Of a stretch of DNA of 64,000 nt, positions 26,879 through 36,067 are shown piece after piece. A model generated the notes under the pieces. That model was not told the origin of the DNA, made no database searches, and saw nothing but the letters and a program-made list of their open reading frames with translations. The DNA is from CAZHJE01 sp964532965 (lineage in GTDB: Bacteria; Patescibacteriota; WWE3; UBA101185; UBA10185): the NCBI GenBank assembly GCA_964532965.1, contig CAZHJE010000001.1:16920-80919 (forward strand). The letters run 5' to 3'. How positions within the stretch are numbered: the stretch's first letter is position 1; every line of letters begins with the position of its first letter. The position numbers and the translations under genes were made by a program.

Positions 26879-27899
26879 ACCTATAAGAATCCAGTACCCA
26901 TTTTAATATTTGCTTTGTTTCCTCAAACCTATCTTCACTACCCATAATAATAATTATTATATTAGTACTACTATCAGGATTATACCCATAAATAAATACT
27001 TGTCCGGCTTCGCTTGTTGTACCAGTTTTCACTCCCATAGAACCTGGGATCTGCACTAATAGTTCGTTTGTGGTATAAACCTCTCTTGCTACTAAGCCCG
27101 TCTGAAGAGTGTAATTACTTTTAGAAATAGCATCTTTAATCTCAGGTTTATTCAAAGCAACTAATGTTAGCTTATAAAGATCGTATGCAGAAGATAGATG
27201 ATTTCCTTCTGGGCTATCAAACCCTACGGGATTAGAAAAATAAGTATTTTCTAGTTTTAACTCTTTTGCCTTTTCATTCATTAAATTTATATATGTTGAG
27301 TATGATCCTACACCATAAGCAAGTGTACATGACGCGTCTCCTGCAGATGATATTAACATTGCATATATCAAGTCCTTAATAGTAAGTGTTTCCCCTGGTT
27401 CAAAACCTACAATCTGTGTGTCTTTAAATGTTGTGCATTGAAGCGGTACTACTAATGTCTGATCCAAACTAAAATAATCTAATGCAATAAGAGCTGTCAT
27501 TAACTTAGTAGTGGATGCGGGCGGTAACGGAGTATTCTCGTTTAGACCGTACAACTTTTTATCATTTTTAGCATCATATACAAGCACAGCATTTGCAGTA
27601 ACAGAAGGTATAGGTATATCAGTCTTTTTTATTGGAAATATGAGATTAGCAATTTTATTCTCAAAAGCTGAATATTTGTTTTGTGTTATATTGAAGTTTT
27701 GTTGCTTTGCTTCGTAAACACGGTATGCAGAAACAAAAATCATGTAACATAAAAAAACCACTATGGTAGCTTTTAATAAATTTTTAAAAAAAACTTGGGG
27801 CAACTCTTCGAGATATTCTATAAAAACCAACAAGTACAAAACACTAAATATTGTAAATAGTTGTAGTTTTCTAAAAGTAGCACGCATGTATTTGATCAT
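26871..27899 (-). CDS. dacA: D-alanyl-D-alanine carboxypeptidase (peptidase S11, PBP5-like)
   Basis: 342 residues. An N-terminal region with two hydrophobic helices precedes the S11 domain, with ASTTKLM (SxxK, nucleophile Ser) near residue 127 and VKTGTT (KTG) near 290. It trims the terminal D-Ala of peptidoglycan peptides outside the membrane. The SxN motif reads SSAGDA, so the usual Asn is Gly, which is unusual for an active enzyme. The typical C-terminal amphipathic anchor is missing, but the N-terminal helices can hold it to the membrane. An AGGAG site 12 bases upstream supports the ATG at 27899. Confidence 0.88.
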   Translation of the reverse strand: MIKYMRATFRKLQLFTIFSVLYLLVFIEYLEELPQVFFKNLLKATIVVFLCYMIFVSAYRVYEAKQQNFNITQNKYSAFENKIANLIFPIKKTDIPIPSVTANAVLVYDAKNDKKLYGLNENTPLPPASTTKLMTALIALDYFSLDQTLVVPLQCTTFKDTQIVGFEPGETLTIKDLIYAMLISSAGDASCTLAYGVGSYSTYINLMNEKAKELKLENTYFSNPVGFDSPEGNHLSSAYDLYKLTLVALNKPEIKDAISKSNYTLQTGLVAREVYTTNELLVQIPGSMGVKTGTTSEAGQVFIYGYNPDSSTNIIIIIMGSEDRFEETKQILKWVLDSYRFN

Positions 27900-27928
27900 A
27901 ACACAAAGAAACTCCTGACTATCTAAAC

Positions 27929-27943
27929 ATCAAATTATTTGAT
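27929..27943. promoter_or_regulatory. AT-rich 15-bp palindrome before dacA
   Basis: ATCAAATTATTTGAT is a perfect dyad with 7-bp arms around one base, between the aspS stop and the dacA start. The one-base centre rules out a stable RNA hairpin, so a protein-binding site is the only simple role. It could be chance in such AT-rich DNA. Confidence 0.25.
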
Positions 27944-27953
27944 AGCGAGCTTG

Positions 27954-29351
27954 TTATTTTAGCTTAATATGTAACTCATCAAGAAGTGAATATTCTACAT
28001 CAGAAGGGGCGTCCATTACTGCAGTTTTACCAGAGGATGTCATTGGAAATGCTATTGTTTCTTTTAGTGAGCTCGCATTTGCTAAAAGCATAACAAGCCT
28101 ATCAATACCAAGCGCAATACCCCCATGTGGAGGAGTACCAAGTTCAAATGCCTCAAGCATGTGCCCAACACTCTGGTGTATTTCCATGTCAGAATAACCC
28201 ATTATTTTAAATGTTGTTTTAAGCACCTCCGGATCATGCGCTCGAATACTACCACCACCAACCTCATACCCATTGCATACTAAATCATATTGTGTGGTTA
28301 ATATTTTATCAATGTTTTCTTGCAACATGTGCATTTGGATGTAATCTGAAATAGGAGCGCTAAATGGATTATGTGTAAAAGTCCAACCACTTTTTCCATC
28401 TAGTACTTCGGCGGTATCTGTTTTATCTACTTGTTTAAAAAATGGAAAATTAATTACCCATGCAAATGCTAATACATTAGCTTTTTTTTCTTCATCTGTT
28501 CGTAAATCAAATTTATCTGCACCGTATTTTTTTATTGCCTCTTCGTACGATATTACTGGGAATGTACTATCTTTTAATATTGCTCCAGTGGCTGTAATTG
28601 ATTTTTTTACTATATCCTCAACAATAGTCATAACATCTTCTCTTGATACAAAACTTGCTTCAAGATCAAGCTGTGTAAATTCATACCCTCTGTCTGCTCT
28701 TAAATCCTCATCTCGTATACAACGCGCAACTTGAAAATACCTTTCAATACCTGCTGTCATTAGTAATTGTTTATATTGTTGCGGACTTTGAGGCAACGCA
28801 TAAAATTTCCCAGGATTATGTCTTGATGGAACAATGAAATCTCTTGCGCCTTCTTTGGTAGATTTTGTAAGCATTGGAGTTTCTACTTCTACAAAATCTT
28901 TCTCGTACAGATTATTTCTCAAGTTTTTTATGAGGTCTGATCGCATCCTAAGTATTTCTTGCATTCTATCTCTGCGTAAATCTAGGTAGCGATATTTTAA
29001 CCTAATCTCTTCACTAATTTCTAAGCCATCTGTGTCAATTGGCATTGGTAATTCTTTTGATTTGTTTAATACGGTATATTCTTTTACCTCTAATTCAATA
29101 TTCCCTGTAAGCAGTGTGTCATTCTTCATTGAGTCTGGGCGTTCTTTTACAATACCAATTATTTCAACAACTGATTCTACAGATACTTCAGATAGCATTT
29201 TTACACCAACGCATTGAATAAGCCCTGTTCTATCTTTTAAATCAATGAATGTTATTTTTCCATGATCTCTTTTTGTATGCACCCAACCTTTGAGTATCAC
29301 ATCCTCACCAATTTTAGTTAATGTATCTTTAATTAATGTTCTTTCAGTCAT
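27954..29351 (-). CDS. aspS: aspartyl-tRNA synthetase lacking the GAD insertion
   Basis: 465 residues, about 120 fewer than usual bacterial AspRS. An N-terminal OB fold (VILKGWVHTKRDHGKITFIDLKD in two parts) binds the anticodon. Class II motifs are visible: motif 1 near 150-165, motif 2 FQVARCIRDEDLRADRGYEF near 215, and motif 3 GIALGIDRLVML near 420, along with QSPQQYKQLL typical of bacterial enzymes. Where bacterial AspRS has the GAD domain, the chain passes directly from KYGADKFDLR to AFAWVINFPFF. Whether it charges tRNA-Asn as well is not visible. Nine bases separate it from recJ. Confidence 0.93.
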   Translation of the reverse strand: MTERTLIKDTLTKIGEDVILKGWVHTKRDHGKITFIDLKDRTGLIQCVGVKMLSEVSVESVVEIIGIVKERPDSMKNDTLLTGNIELEVKEYTVLNKSKELPMPIDTDGLEISEEIRLKYRYLDLRRDRMQEILRMRSDLIKNLRNNLYEKDFVEVETPMLTKSTKEGARDFIVPSRHNPGKFYALPQSPQQYKQLLMTAGIERYFQVARCIRDEDLRADRGYEFTQLDLEASFVSREDVMTIVEDIVKKSITATGAILKDSTFPVISYEEAIKKYGADKFDLRTDEEKKANVLAFAWVINFPFFKQVDKTDTAEVLDGKSGWTFTHNPFSAPISDYIQMHMLQENIDKILTTQYDLVCNGYEVGGGSIRAHDPEVLKTTFKIMGYSDMEIHQSVGHMLEAFELGTPPHGGIALGIDRLVMLLANASSLKETIAFPMTSSGKTAVMDAPSDVEYSLLDELHIKLK

Positions 29352-29360
29352 ATTTTCCGA

Positions 29361-31028
29361 TTATCTATTCGAAATGCGTACATCTACTAAATGTAAGTCT
29401 ATATAACTTTTACCGTTATATTGACTTTCACGCACCTTGTAAATTATATCGACATTATCTCCGACTTTAGGCATAAAATCAATCATATCTTTAAAATTAA
29501 AGAGGATCGCCTTAAAAAACATATCTACAGTTGGATCATATAATCTTAGCGTCAAATGGCTACTTTCTTTTCCAACAATATTCGTACCAACTATAGCAAC
29601 ATTTTCTGAAAGAAACGTTGGTTCAAAATTGCCCATTCCATATGGTTTTAATTTTTTTAGGTCATTAAGCAATGTCATATCTGCAAATTTTATAGGTAAC
29701 TTAAGATCAATATCAATTGTAGAAATTAACAACTCATCAGCTATGTTTTTTTCAAAATATTCTTCCAAGGTTTGTTTTAAAAGATCTATTTTTTCTGTTT
29801 CTATAGTAAAGCCTGCCGCCATGGGATGCCCGCCAACATTTATAAATAAATCTTCATATTTTCTTAGCACCTCTATTATATTTATCGTTGCGACTGATCT
29901 CACAGATCCTTTTGAGTGATTGCCATCTATACTAATAACAATTGAAGGGCGGGAATATTTTTGCACTATGCGTGAGGCTACAAGCCCAATAATACCCTCA
30001 TGAAATTCTTTATGTGCAGAAATGATAATTTTTGGTATTTTTTCATTATCTTTAAACGTAACTAAGTCATACATTTCACTAGTTTTTTGTTGTCTTGAAT
30101 CATTTGCTTTTGTAATTTTTAACACTTGTTCTTTTAATGCATTTACATCTTTTTCGATAAGCATTTTTAAAGAATCAGTTGCATCTGCCATTCGCCCTGT
30201 AGCATTTAATTGTGGGCCTATTATCCAGCCCAAGTCGTATGTTCCCACCTCCCTATTTAAAATCCCCAATTCATTAAATAATATTTCTAAACCATATGGA
30301 GGTTTCGTATTTAATATAGTCAATGCCTCTTTAACAATCGCTCTGTTAAAATCAATTAGTGGAAAAACATCAGTTACTGTGGCAATGCCCGCAAGTGCTA
30401 TAGAACTTGTGTCTTTTGAACCTATCGCTTTAGACAATATCCACGAAATAGTAGTCCCAACAATGGTGTCATTCCACAAGAGAACATCTGGTCTTGGTAC
30501 ATTATGTGGCTTTTGATGGTGATCTGTAAGAATAATCTTATAACCTAGCGATTTAATATAATCAATCTCTTCAAATGAAGTAATACCACTATCTACAGTA
30601 ATAAAAAGAATATCATGCGGCAATTTGGAATATTTATTTTCTAAAATCTTGAACATAGCTTTTATTGAAGCCATTGATAAACCATAACCATGTTCAAATC
30701 TATTTGGGATAAAAGTGTATACATGTGGGTAATTTAACTCGTATTTTAGTGTGTTATAAATCACACTTGTAGCACAAACACCATCAGAATCATAATCTCC
30801 GTGAATAATTATTGGGATGTTTTGTGATATACACGTGTGAATTAATTCTTTTGAAGCTTTTAAAGCTTTTTTAAATTCACTTGGTAACTGCTCAATATAT
30901 GTAAGCAGCGCTGGCGGATTTAAAAAAGTATCCGCCTGTTCTTTTGATATTATCCCCCTATTATTTAGCAAGAGCTGAAGGATTGAATTATTGTCAGTAA
31001 CTGTATTTAATACATTCCAGTGTTTCAT
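29361..31028 (-). CDS. recJ: single-strand DNA exonuclease RecJ
   Basis: 555 residues after choosing the ATG at 31028; a longer frame would overlap secF and adds an implausible Cys/aromatic-rich start. RecJ degrades single-stranded DNA 5' to 3' in recombination and mismatch repair. DHH-family motifs are GDYDSDG near 80, VDSGITS near 140, TDHHQKP near 165 and the DHHA1 motif GGHPMAAGF near 405. It is the third DNA-repair gene in this part of the window after recA and recX. It is probably co-transcribed with secF and secD upstream. Confidence 0.93.
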   Translation of the reverse strand: MKHWNVLNTVTDNNSILQLLLNNRGIISKEQADTFLNPPALLTYIEQLPSEFKKALKASKELIHTCISQNIPIIIHGDYDSDGVCATSVIYNTLKYELNYPHVYTFIPNRFEHGYGLSMASIKAMFKILENKYSKLPHDILFITVDSGITSFEEIDYIKSLGYKIILTDHHQKPHNVPRPDVLLWNDTIVGTTISWILSKAIGSKDTSSIALAGIATVTDVFPLIDFNRAIVKEALTILNTKPPYGLEILFNELGILNREVGTYDLGWIIGPQLNATGRMADATDSLKMLIEKDVNALKEQVLKITKANDSRQQKTSEMYDLVTFKDNEKIPKIIISAHKEFHEGIIGLVASRIVQKYSRPSIVISIDGNHSKGSVRSVATINIIEVLRKYEDLFINVGGHPMAAGFTIETEKIDLLKQTLEEYFEKNIADELLISTIDIDLKLPIKFADMTLLNDLKKLKPYGMGNFEPTFLSENVAIVGTNIVGKESSHLTLRLYDPTVDMFFKAILFNFKDMIDFMPKVGDNVDIIYKVRESQYNGKSYIDLHLVDVRISNR

Positions 31029-31045
31029 ATAACTAACTTCTTTTT

Positions 31046-31960
31046 TTACACTGTCTTTTCCCAATATACAAGAAACGGGCTTGCTACAAAAATAGAAGAA
31101 TATACACCTGAGAGAATACCAATAAATAGTGCAAGTATAAAATACTTTATCGTAATTCCACCAAATAATAATAAGCACAAAAGAACTAATAATACTGTAA
31201 ATGATGATGCAATTGATCTGCGTAATGTCTCTGATAAAGATAGACCAACTATTTCTTCAAAAGATTTACCTTTTTTAAACCTAAGCATGTTTTCCCTTAT
31301 CCTATCAAAAACAACTATAGTGTCATTTACCGAAAAACCAATAACAGTTAGTATAGCGGTAATAAATAGTAAATCTATTTCCACAGCATAAAACTTGCCT
31401 AAAAAAGCAAATACGCCAAATACAATAAGTACGTCATGGATCATTGCTAAAAGAGCGCTTATACCAAACTTATAGCTCTTATATGGAGCAGGGATATTTT
31501 TAAATGCATACGAAATGTATGCAAGTATGCCTAAGAACGACAAAAAAAGAGCAATAATTGATTTTTTAATAGCATCATACCCAAGCACAGCACCAATCAA
31601 TTCAAAAGATGTTTTTTGATATGTGTAATCTTTAAAAGTATTAAGATATAAATCGACTTCAGCTAATTTAAGTTCATCAAATGTTCTGGTAGTTACATCT
31701 ATAGTATTGCCTTTAAATGATAAACTTATTATATCTACACCTATGGTCTGAAATGTGTCCCGTACCCTATTTATAATTATTTCTTCATCTAATAAGGTGG
31801 TTACGCTATTATTATTTGAAGCAACTACATAGGTAATTTTAGAACCACCCGTAAAATCAATTGAGAAATTTAAGCTAAACAGTATTAAAGACAAAATGCT
31901 AAACAAAATAAGCGCTAAAGATAGTAACATGTACACTTTTTTGTATTTAAGTATATTCAT
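31046..31960 (-). CDS. secF: protein translocase subunit SecF
   Basis: 304 residues with six membrane helices and one periplasmic-type loop after the first helix. Family motifs are SIDFTGGSK near residue 33, FGVFAFLGKFYAVEIDLLFITAILTVIGFSVNDTIVVFDRIREN spanning about 175-220, and ETLRRSIASS near 243. SecF works with SecD to drive late steps of export with the proton gradient. Its start overlaps the secD stop by four bases. Confidence 0.95.
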   Translation of the reverse strand: MNILKYKKVYMLLSLALILFSILSLILFSLNFSIDFTGGSKITYVVASNNNSVTTLLDEEIIINRVRDTFQTIGVDIISLSFKGNTIDVTTRTFDELKLAEVDLYLNTFKDYTYQKTSFELIGAVLGYDAIKKSIIALFLSFLGILAYISYAFKNIPAPYKSYKFGISALLAMIHDVLIVFGVFAFLGKFYAVEIDLLFITAILTVIGFSVNDTIVVFDRIRENMLRFKKGKSFEEIVGLSLSETLRRSIASSFTVLLVLLCLLLFGGITIKYFILALFIGILSGVYSSIFVASPFLVYWEKTV

Positions 31961-33369
31961 ATAATCTTTTTCTTAAAGTTAAATATATTCTTTAACATAA
32001 ACCTTTTGTCTTTATCCATTTTAAATATTGTTATTAATGTTCTAACAACAAACAATGCGCTAAAAAGCGACACAATTACTCCTATTGCTAATGTGACAGC
32101 AAACCCTCTGATTGTACCTGTGCCCAAGTAAAAAAGAATAAGTGCAGTTAACAAAGACGAAACATTAGAATCTTTTATAGACGGCCATGCACGCTTAAAC
32201 CCTTCGGCAATTGCCACACTTTGTGGTTTACCCTTTATAAACTCCTCTTTTACTCTTTCGAATATTAATATGTTTGCGTCTATTGCAACCCCAATTGAAA
32301 GTATAAACCCAGCTATTCCGGGTAAGGTTAAAACTACAGGGATTAGTTTAAACAAAGACAGCATTATTAAACTATAAAGTACAAGTGCGAAATCAGCTAT
32401 TAGCCCCAGTCTTCCGTATAGGAGTACCATAAATAAAAGAATTAAAAACACCGCTAGAATACCTGCAAAAAAACTTGCACGTACCGAAGACTCTCCAAGT
32501 GTAGCACCAATAGCCTCTTGACTTAATATTTGTACAGGAACTGGTAGGGCGCCCGCGCGTATTTGCAGACTTAAATTTTGTGCAGTTTCTAAATCGAAAT
32601 TACCACTAATTACAGGGTCACCAAATATACCTTCTGCAAGATCAGAACTTACAACAGGCATTGCAAGCGGTACTTGTTCGTCATTAAAAAAAAGCGCAAT
32701 AGGTTTATTTATATTTTGTTTTGCAAGCTCTCCAAATTTAGTACGACCATCATCTGAAAATTTGAGTTGCACCTGTGGAGAACTCGATACCTCGTTTTGT
32801 GGAAACAAAATATCTACACCAATTAAATCGGCACCTGAAACATTTGAATCTGCCCAGACAGTTGGATTAAAATAGTATTCAGAAAATTTACTCTCATCCC
32901 ATACAACACCAGGAGCTAACTGCCTAAATTGTAATTGTGCTGTCTGCCCAATAATGGATACTGCAGATCTAACATCTGTGACACCAGGAATTTCTACCAC
33001 TATCCTATAATCATTTCCTGATTTCGTTGTAACAATATATGGTTCTGAAACTCCTAGATAATTCACACGTCTTTCAATAACACCTTTTGCAGCCTCAATT
33101 GCATTTTGTTTGTCTAAATCTGTAACCTTAGACATATCAGCCTGAAGTACAATCCTGACACCTCCGCTCAGATCTAAACCTTTTTTAAAATCTACCATGT
33201 CCAAAACAATTTTATTATTAAACAAATTTATATAATACCCACCTATGCTTGTGTCTATATTAAAATACGAACTATTGAACTTAATTGGAATGCGTGGTAA
33301 AGATATCAAAAAAGATAGCAAAAATACTATTGATATTAATAATACTCTAAAGTGCGTTTTCTTAAACAT
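31957..33369 (-). CDS. secD: protein translocase subunit SecD
   Basis: 470 residues: one N-terminal helix, a first extracytoplasmic domain (GLDLSGGVRIVLQAD near 65; ERRVNYLGVSEPYI near 105), a P1-like domain, then five membrane helices with ATLGESSVRASFFAG near 290 and GIAGFILSIGVAIDANILIFERVKEE near 350. It is shorter than E. coli SecD, mainly in the P1 region, as in Gram-positives. It is translationally coupled to secF. Confidence 0.95.
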   Translation of the reverse strand: MFKKTHFRVLLISIVFLLSFLISLPRIPIKFNSSYFNIDTSIGGYYINLFNNKIVLDMVDFKKGLDLSGGVRIVLQADMSKVTDLDKQNAIEAAKGVIERRVNYLGVSEPYIVTTKSGNDYRIVVEIPGVTDVRSAVSIIGQTAQLQFRQLAPGVVWDESKFSEYYFNPTVWADSNVSGADLIGVDILFPQNEVSSSPQVQLKFSDDGRTKFGELAKQNINKPIALFFNDEQVPLAMPVVSSDLAEGIFGDPVISGNFDLETAQNLSLQIRAGALPVPVQILSQEAIGATLGESSVRASFFAGILAVFLILLFMVLLYGRLGLIADFALVLYSLIMLSLFKLIPVVLTLPGIAGFILSIGVAIDANILIFERVKEEFIKGKPQSVAIAEGFKRAWPSIKDSNVSSLLTALILFYLGTGTIRGFAVTLAIGVIVSLFSALFVVRTLITIFKMDKDKRFMLKNIFNFKKKII

Positions 33370-33375
33370 AAATAT

Positions 33376-33954
33376 TTACAATGATGTTAATTCTTCTTCG
33401 TCGCCAATCAAAATTGTTCTACCTTGCGACAAAACTTTTGAAATAAATTGATCATTCTTTCTCTTTCTAAATATAAATTCATCTTCGCCCATTACTGAAT
33501 AATGAATGTTTTTATTTAAAATAACTTCATTTTCCTTTACAATTTTTTCTAATAAATCAAAGTCTACACTGCCGACAATAAATAAATCTACATCAAGTAC
33601 TGTTGAAGGCTCGTTTCTAGAAAATCTTCTTGCCAAAAGCGCATACTTAATATTACCAAGTGCCTTTCGATTTGATAGTATGGATTCTCCTAGATTGGTC
33701 TCTTTGGCAACTAAAGATAGCAGCTCAGGATAATATATCGAAGAAGTATCAACAGTATAGTATAAACGATTACTGCTTTGTCTTTTTTTTAAAAGACCAA
33801 TACCAGTTAACCTCTCGAGTTCTCTTCTAATAGCATTTATCTCTGTATTCAACTCTCTAACAATAGCCCTAACATGTAATGCCTTGTCGGGATTAGGTAA
33901 CATTAGTTTTAGCATGTTTACACGTACTTCTGATACAAATATATCTTTTAACAT
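33376..33954 (-). CDS. winged-helix protein with nucleotidyltransferase-like C-terminus
   Basis: 192 residues. Residues 1-80 form an ArsR-like winged helix (VRAIVRELNTEINAIRRELERL, then wing residues RLYYTVD). Residues 100-190 resemble a minimal nucleotidyltransferase fold (VLDVDLFIVGSVDFDLLEKIV), but the canonical GSxARG...DxD active site is not complete, so it may bind rather than modify. Such HTH-plus-NT proteins are common in CPR bacteria and archaea as putative regulators. It lies six bases before secD in the same direction and may control secDF or simply be co-transcribed. Confidence 0.7.
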   Translation of the reverse strand: MLKDIFVSEVRVNMLKLMLPNPDKALHVRAIVRELNTEINAIRRELERLTGIGLLKKRQSSNRLYYTVDTSSIYYPELLSLVAKETNLGESILSNRKALGNIKYALLARRFSRNEPSTVLDVDLFIVGSVDFDLLEKIVKENEVILNKNIHYSVMGEDEFIFRKRKNDQFISKVLSQGRTILIGDEEELTSL

Positions 33955-33995
33955 ATTAATTAAGGGGCAGTTTATGAAACTTAGTACTTATACTT

Positions 33996-35021
33996 TTAGT
34001 ATTTAACTTGGTCAAGATTCCTATCTGGTACTATACTGATCCAGAATTTACCTCTATTAAATTTAATTTCATTTCCATTTTCATCATAAAAAAAGGTACG
34101 TGAGTCTCTGTCTTTTTTTGCCCAAGTAATCTTAGTAACAGCACCATCCATAAATACTAAACCTGATCCACTTCCTAGCAGTTCATACTCCAATCTATTT
34201 TTATCATCACCTGCAATATTACTTTCGGTAGCAAATTGTACTATAACATTCTTAACTTTAATTTGTTCGTTAGTTTCGCGGTCAACATGCGGCACAGGAT
34301 TACCTGTTTCATCATACCCTGTAAATCTAAGGTAGGAATTTGTTTCTTTATTCCATTTCCAAATNNNNNNNNNNNNNNNNNNNNNNNNNNNNNNNNNNNN
34401 NNNNNNNNNNNNNNNNNNNNNNNNNNNNNNNNNNNNNNNNNNNNNNNNNNNNNNNNNNNNNNNNAGGCTGCGTACTGGCCATGTGTCTATAGCTTCAAGC
34501 GCCTGCGGAGAATAGCCTTCGTGCATTAACATTGCGTCACCCATTTCTTTAACAATTGTTAAATAGTAAGTTCTTGTACTTCTAATTGGTCCAATTTTCT
34601 CAGGTGTACTTGACAAAAAAAATGTTAAAAATCTGGTAATACCTCCTTCGGCAACTAATTCATATACTACATCAGCATCTACTAGACCCGATTGTGGCCT
34701 AGCATCTAAATGATTGTTTATCATCACACCTAACGGGCGTGTGTTTACCCACGATGTTGCATCGGACTCAGTAAAAAGTTCGCCTGTTAGAGGATTTTCG
34801 ATTGTCCTTTTATTATTTGTAGTAGTGTTATTACCATTGGATAAAGGACTTATAAAATTACCAGCACCGTTTTTTATAACAAAAAAATACACTAAAACAC
34901 TTAACACTGTTGCTAGTGCCATTCCCAGTACCACAAATACTATGATCTTCTTTTTGGAAGAAAGTTTATTGCTGTTTTCATTTTGCAATATTGTACTAGT
35001 AGGAATGTTATTATTAATCAT
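33996..35021 (-). CDS. DUF3048 (YerB-like) exported protein, interrupted by assembly gap
   Basis: A membrane helix near residues 25-47 precedes a Thr/Asn-rich linker and a DUF3048 domain: NPLTGE, RPLGVMINNHLDARPQSGL, VYELVAEGGITRFL and GPIRSTRTYYL are typical. The C-terminal part resumes after 100 N with IWKWNKETNSYLRF. The bases on either side do not overlap, so real coding sequence is missing and the apparent in-frame reading across the gap is not evidence of its size. DUF3048 proteins are envelope lipoprotein-like factors; B. subtilis YerB is the named example. A near-consensus promoter lies directly before the start. Confidence 0.85.
   Translation of the reverse strand: MINNNIPTSTILQNENSNKLSSKKKIIVFVVLGMALATVLSVLVYFFVIKNGAGNFISPLSNGNNTTTNNKRTIENPLTGELFTESDATSWVNTRPLGVMINNHLDARPQSGLVDADVVYELVAEGGITRFLTFFLSSTPEKIGPIRSTRTYYLTIVKEMGDAMLMHEGYSPQALEAIDTWPVRSXXXXXXXXXXXXXXXXXXXXXXXXXXXXXXXXXXIWKWNKETNSYLRFTGYDETGNPVPHVDRETNEQIKVKNVIVQFATESNIAGDDKNRLEYELLGSGSGLVFMDGAVTKITWAKKDRDSRTFFYDENGNEIKFNRGKFWISIVPDRNLDQVKY
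34365..34464. other. assembly gap (100 N) in the DUF3048 gene
   Basis: Exactly 100 N, a placeholder length. Flanking bases share no overlap, and the conserved middle of DUF3048 is missing, so sequence of unknown length is absent. Confidence 0.98.
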
Positions 35022-35030
35022 ACTGGTAAA

Positions 35031-35059
35031 ATTATATTATTGAGTACATTAATTGTCTA
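35031..35059 (-). promoter_or_regulatory. promoter of the DUF3048 gene
   Basis: On the minus strand there is TAGACA (one mismatch to TTGACA), a 17-base spacer and a perfect TATAAT, with nine bases to the start codon. The -35 box includes the prfB stop codon. The leader would be only two or three bases. Confidence 0.65.
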
Positions 35060-36067
35060 TAGTCTAATTCCAGCTTCAATGAATTCTATAAGCCCACCAT
35101 CAAGAACAGCCTCAGGATTAGTACTTTCAATACCAGTTCGTAAATCTTTAACTAACTTGTATGGATGAAGTACATAGTTTCTAATCTGGTTTCCCCAACC
35201 AGGTGTTTTATATATACCTTTAAGTTTTTCTTTTTCTGCTTCTATTTTTTCGAGCTCTAAAGAATATAATTTAGATTTTAATATTTTTAACGCATGTTCT
35301 CTATTTTTGCCTTGATACCGTTCTGTTTGGCATTCGACAACAATTCCTGTCGGTTTATGTTTTATTCTAACTGCAGTAGAAACTTTATTGACGTTTTGGC
35401 CCCCAGAACCACTTGACCGAAAAGCATCAAATTCTAAATCATCATCTTTAATCTCTATTTCAACATCTTCATTCAATAGGGGAATCACTTCGACAAGTGC
35501 AAAAGACGTTTGTCTAAGACTATCTGAGTTAAATGGAGACTGCCGAACAAGTCTATGGACACCAGCTTCGTGCTTTAAAAAACCATATGCAAACATACCA
35601 AGTACTTCAAAAGAAACACTTTTTAAGCCTGCTTCTTCGCCTTGTGTTTCTGAAATTAAATATATTTTCCACCCACGTTGTTCTGCAAATCTTGTATACA
35701 TTCTATAAAGCATAGAAACCCAATCCATAGCATCAGTACCGCCTTGCCCGGCGTGTATCGATATTATTGCAGCATCTTTATCGTGCTTTGCTGATAAAAA
35801 CGATTTAATTTCAAGTTTTTTTATTTCGGTTTCAAATGTTTCAAAGTCTTCTTCAGTAAGATAAAGTTCTAATAAGTCGTAGTCTTCTATATCTTTTTTT
35901 AACTGCGCTAAATCTTGCGATATTTTTTGCCCAAGCTCCCATTCTTTCCATATGGTTTCATCAGCCAACTCTTTTTCTAATTGAGCTATTTTTTCTTTTT
36001 TTTCTTCTATCTGAAGGGTTTGTTTTAAATTTTCTAATCTTTCCTGGTATTCTGACATATTATTCAT
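35057..36067 (-). CDS. prfB: peptide chain release factor 2
   Basis: About 336 residues. RF2 reads UAA and UGA stops: the SPF tripeptide is visible in RQSPFNSD and the catalytic GGQ in [10 protein letters not shown]. The N-terminal coiled region ([19 protein letters not shown] type) is continuous with the rest, so the programmed +1 frameshift known from E. coli and most bacteria is not present. Start choice is open: the ATG at 36067 overlaps the stop of the Clp-like gene (ATGAATAA), and the ATG at 36058 follows it; neither has a Shine-Dalgarno. Its presence supports UGA as a normal stop. Confidence 0.95.
   Translation of the reverse strand: MNNMSEYQERLENLKQTLQIEEKKEKIAQLEKELADETIWKEWELGQKISQDLAQLKKDIEDYDLLELYLTEEDFETFETEIKKLEIKSFLSAKHDKDAAIISIHAGQGGTDAMDWVSMLYRMYTRFAEQRGWKIYLISETQGEEAGLKSVSFEVLGMFAYGFLKHEAGVHRLVRQSPFNSDSLRQTSFALVEVIPLLNEDVEIEIKDDDLEFDAFRSSGSGGQNVNKVSTAVRIKHKPTGIVVECQTERYQGKNREHALKILKSKLYSLELEKIEAEKEKLKGIYKTPGWGNQIRNYVLHPYKLVKDLRTGIESTNPEAVLDGGLIEFIEAGIRL

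Noticed and set aside
35057..36067. Possible recoded UGA (Gly), as in Gracilibacteria/SR1
   Set aside because: RF2 with an SPF motif is present, several genes end in TGA within overlapping ATGA junctions, and proteins are full length without reading through TGA.
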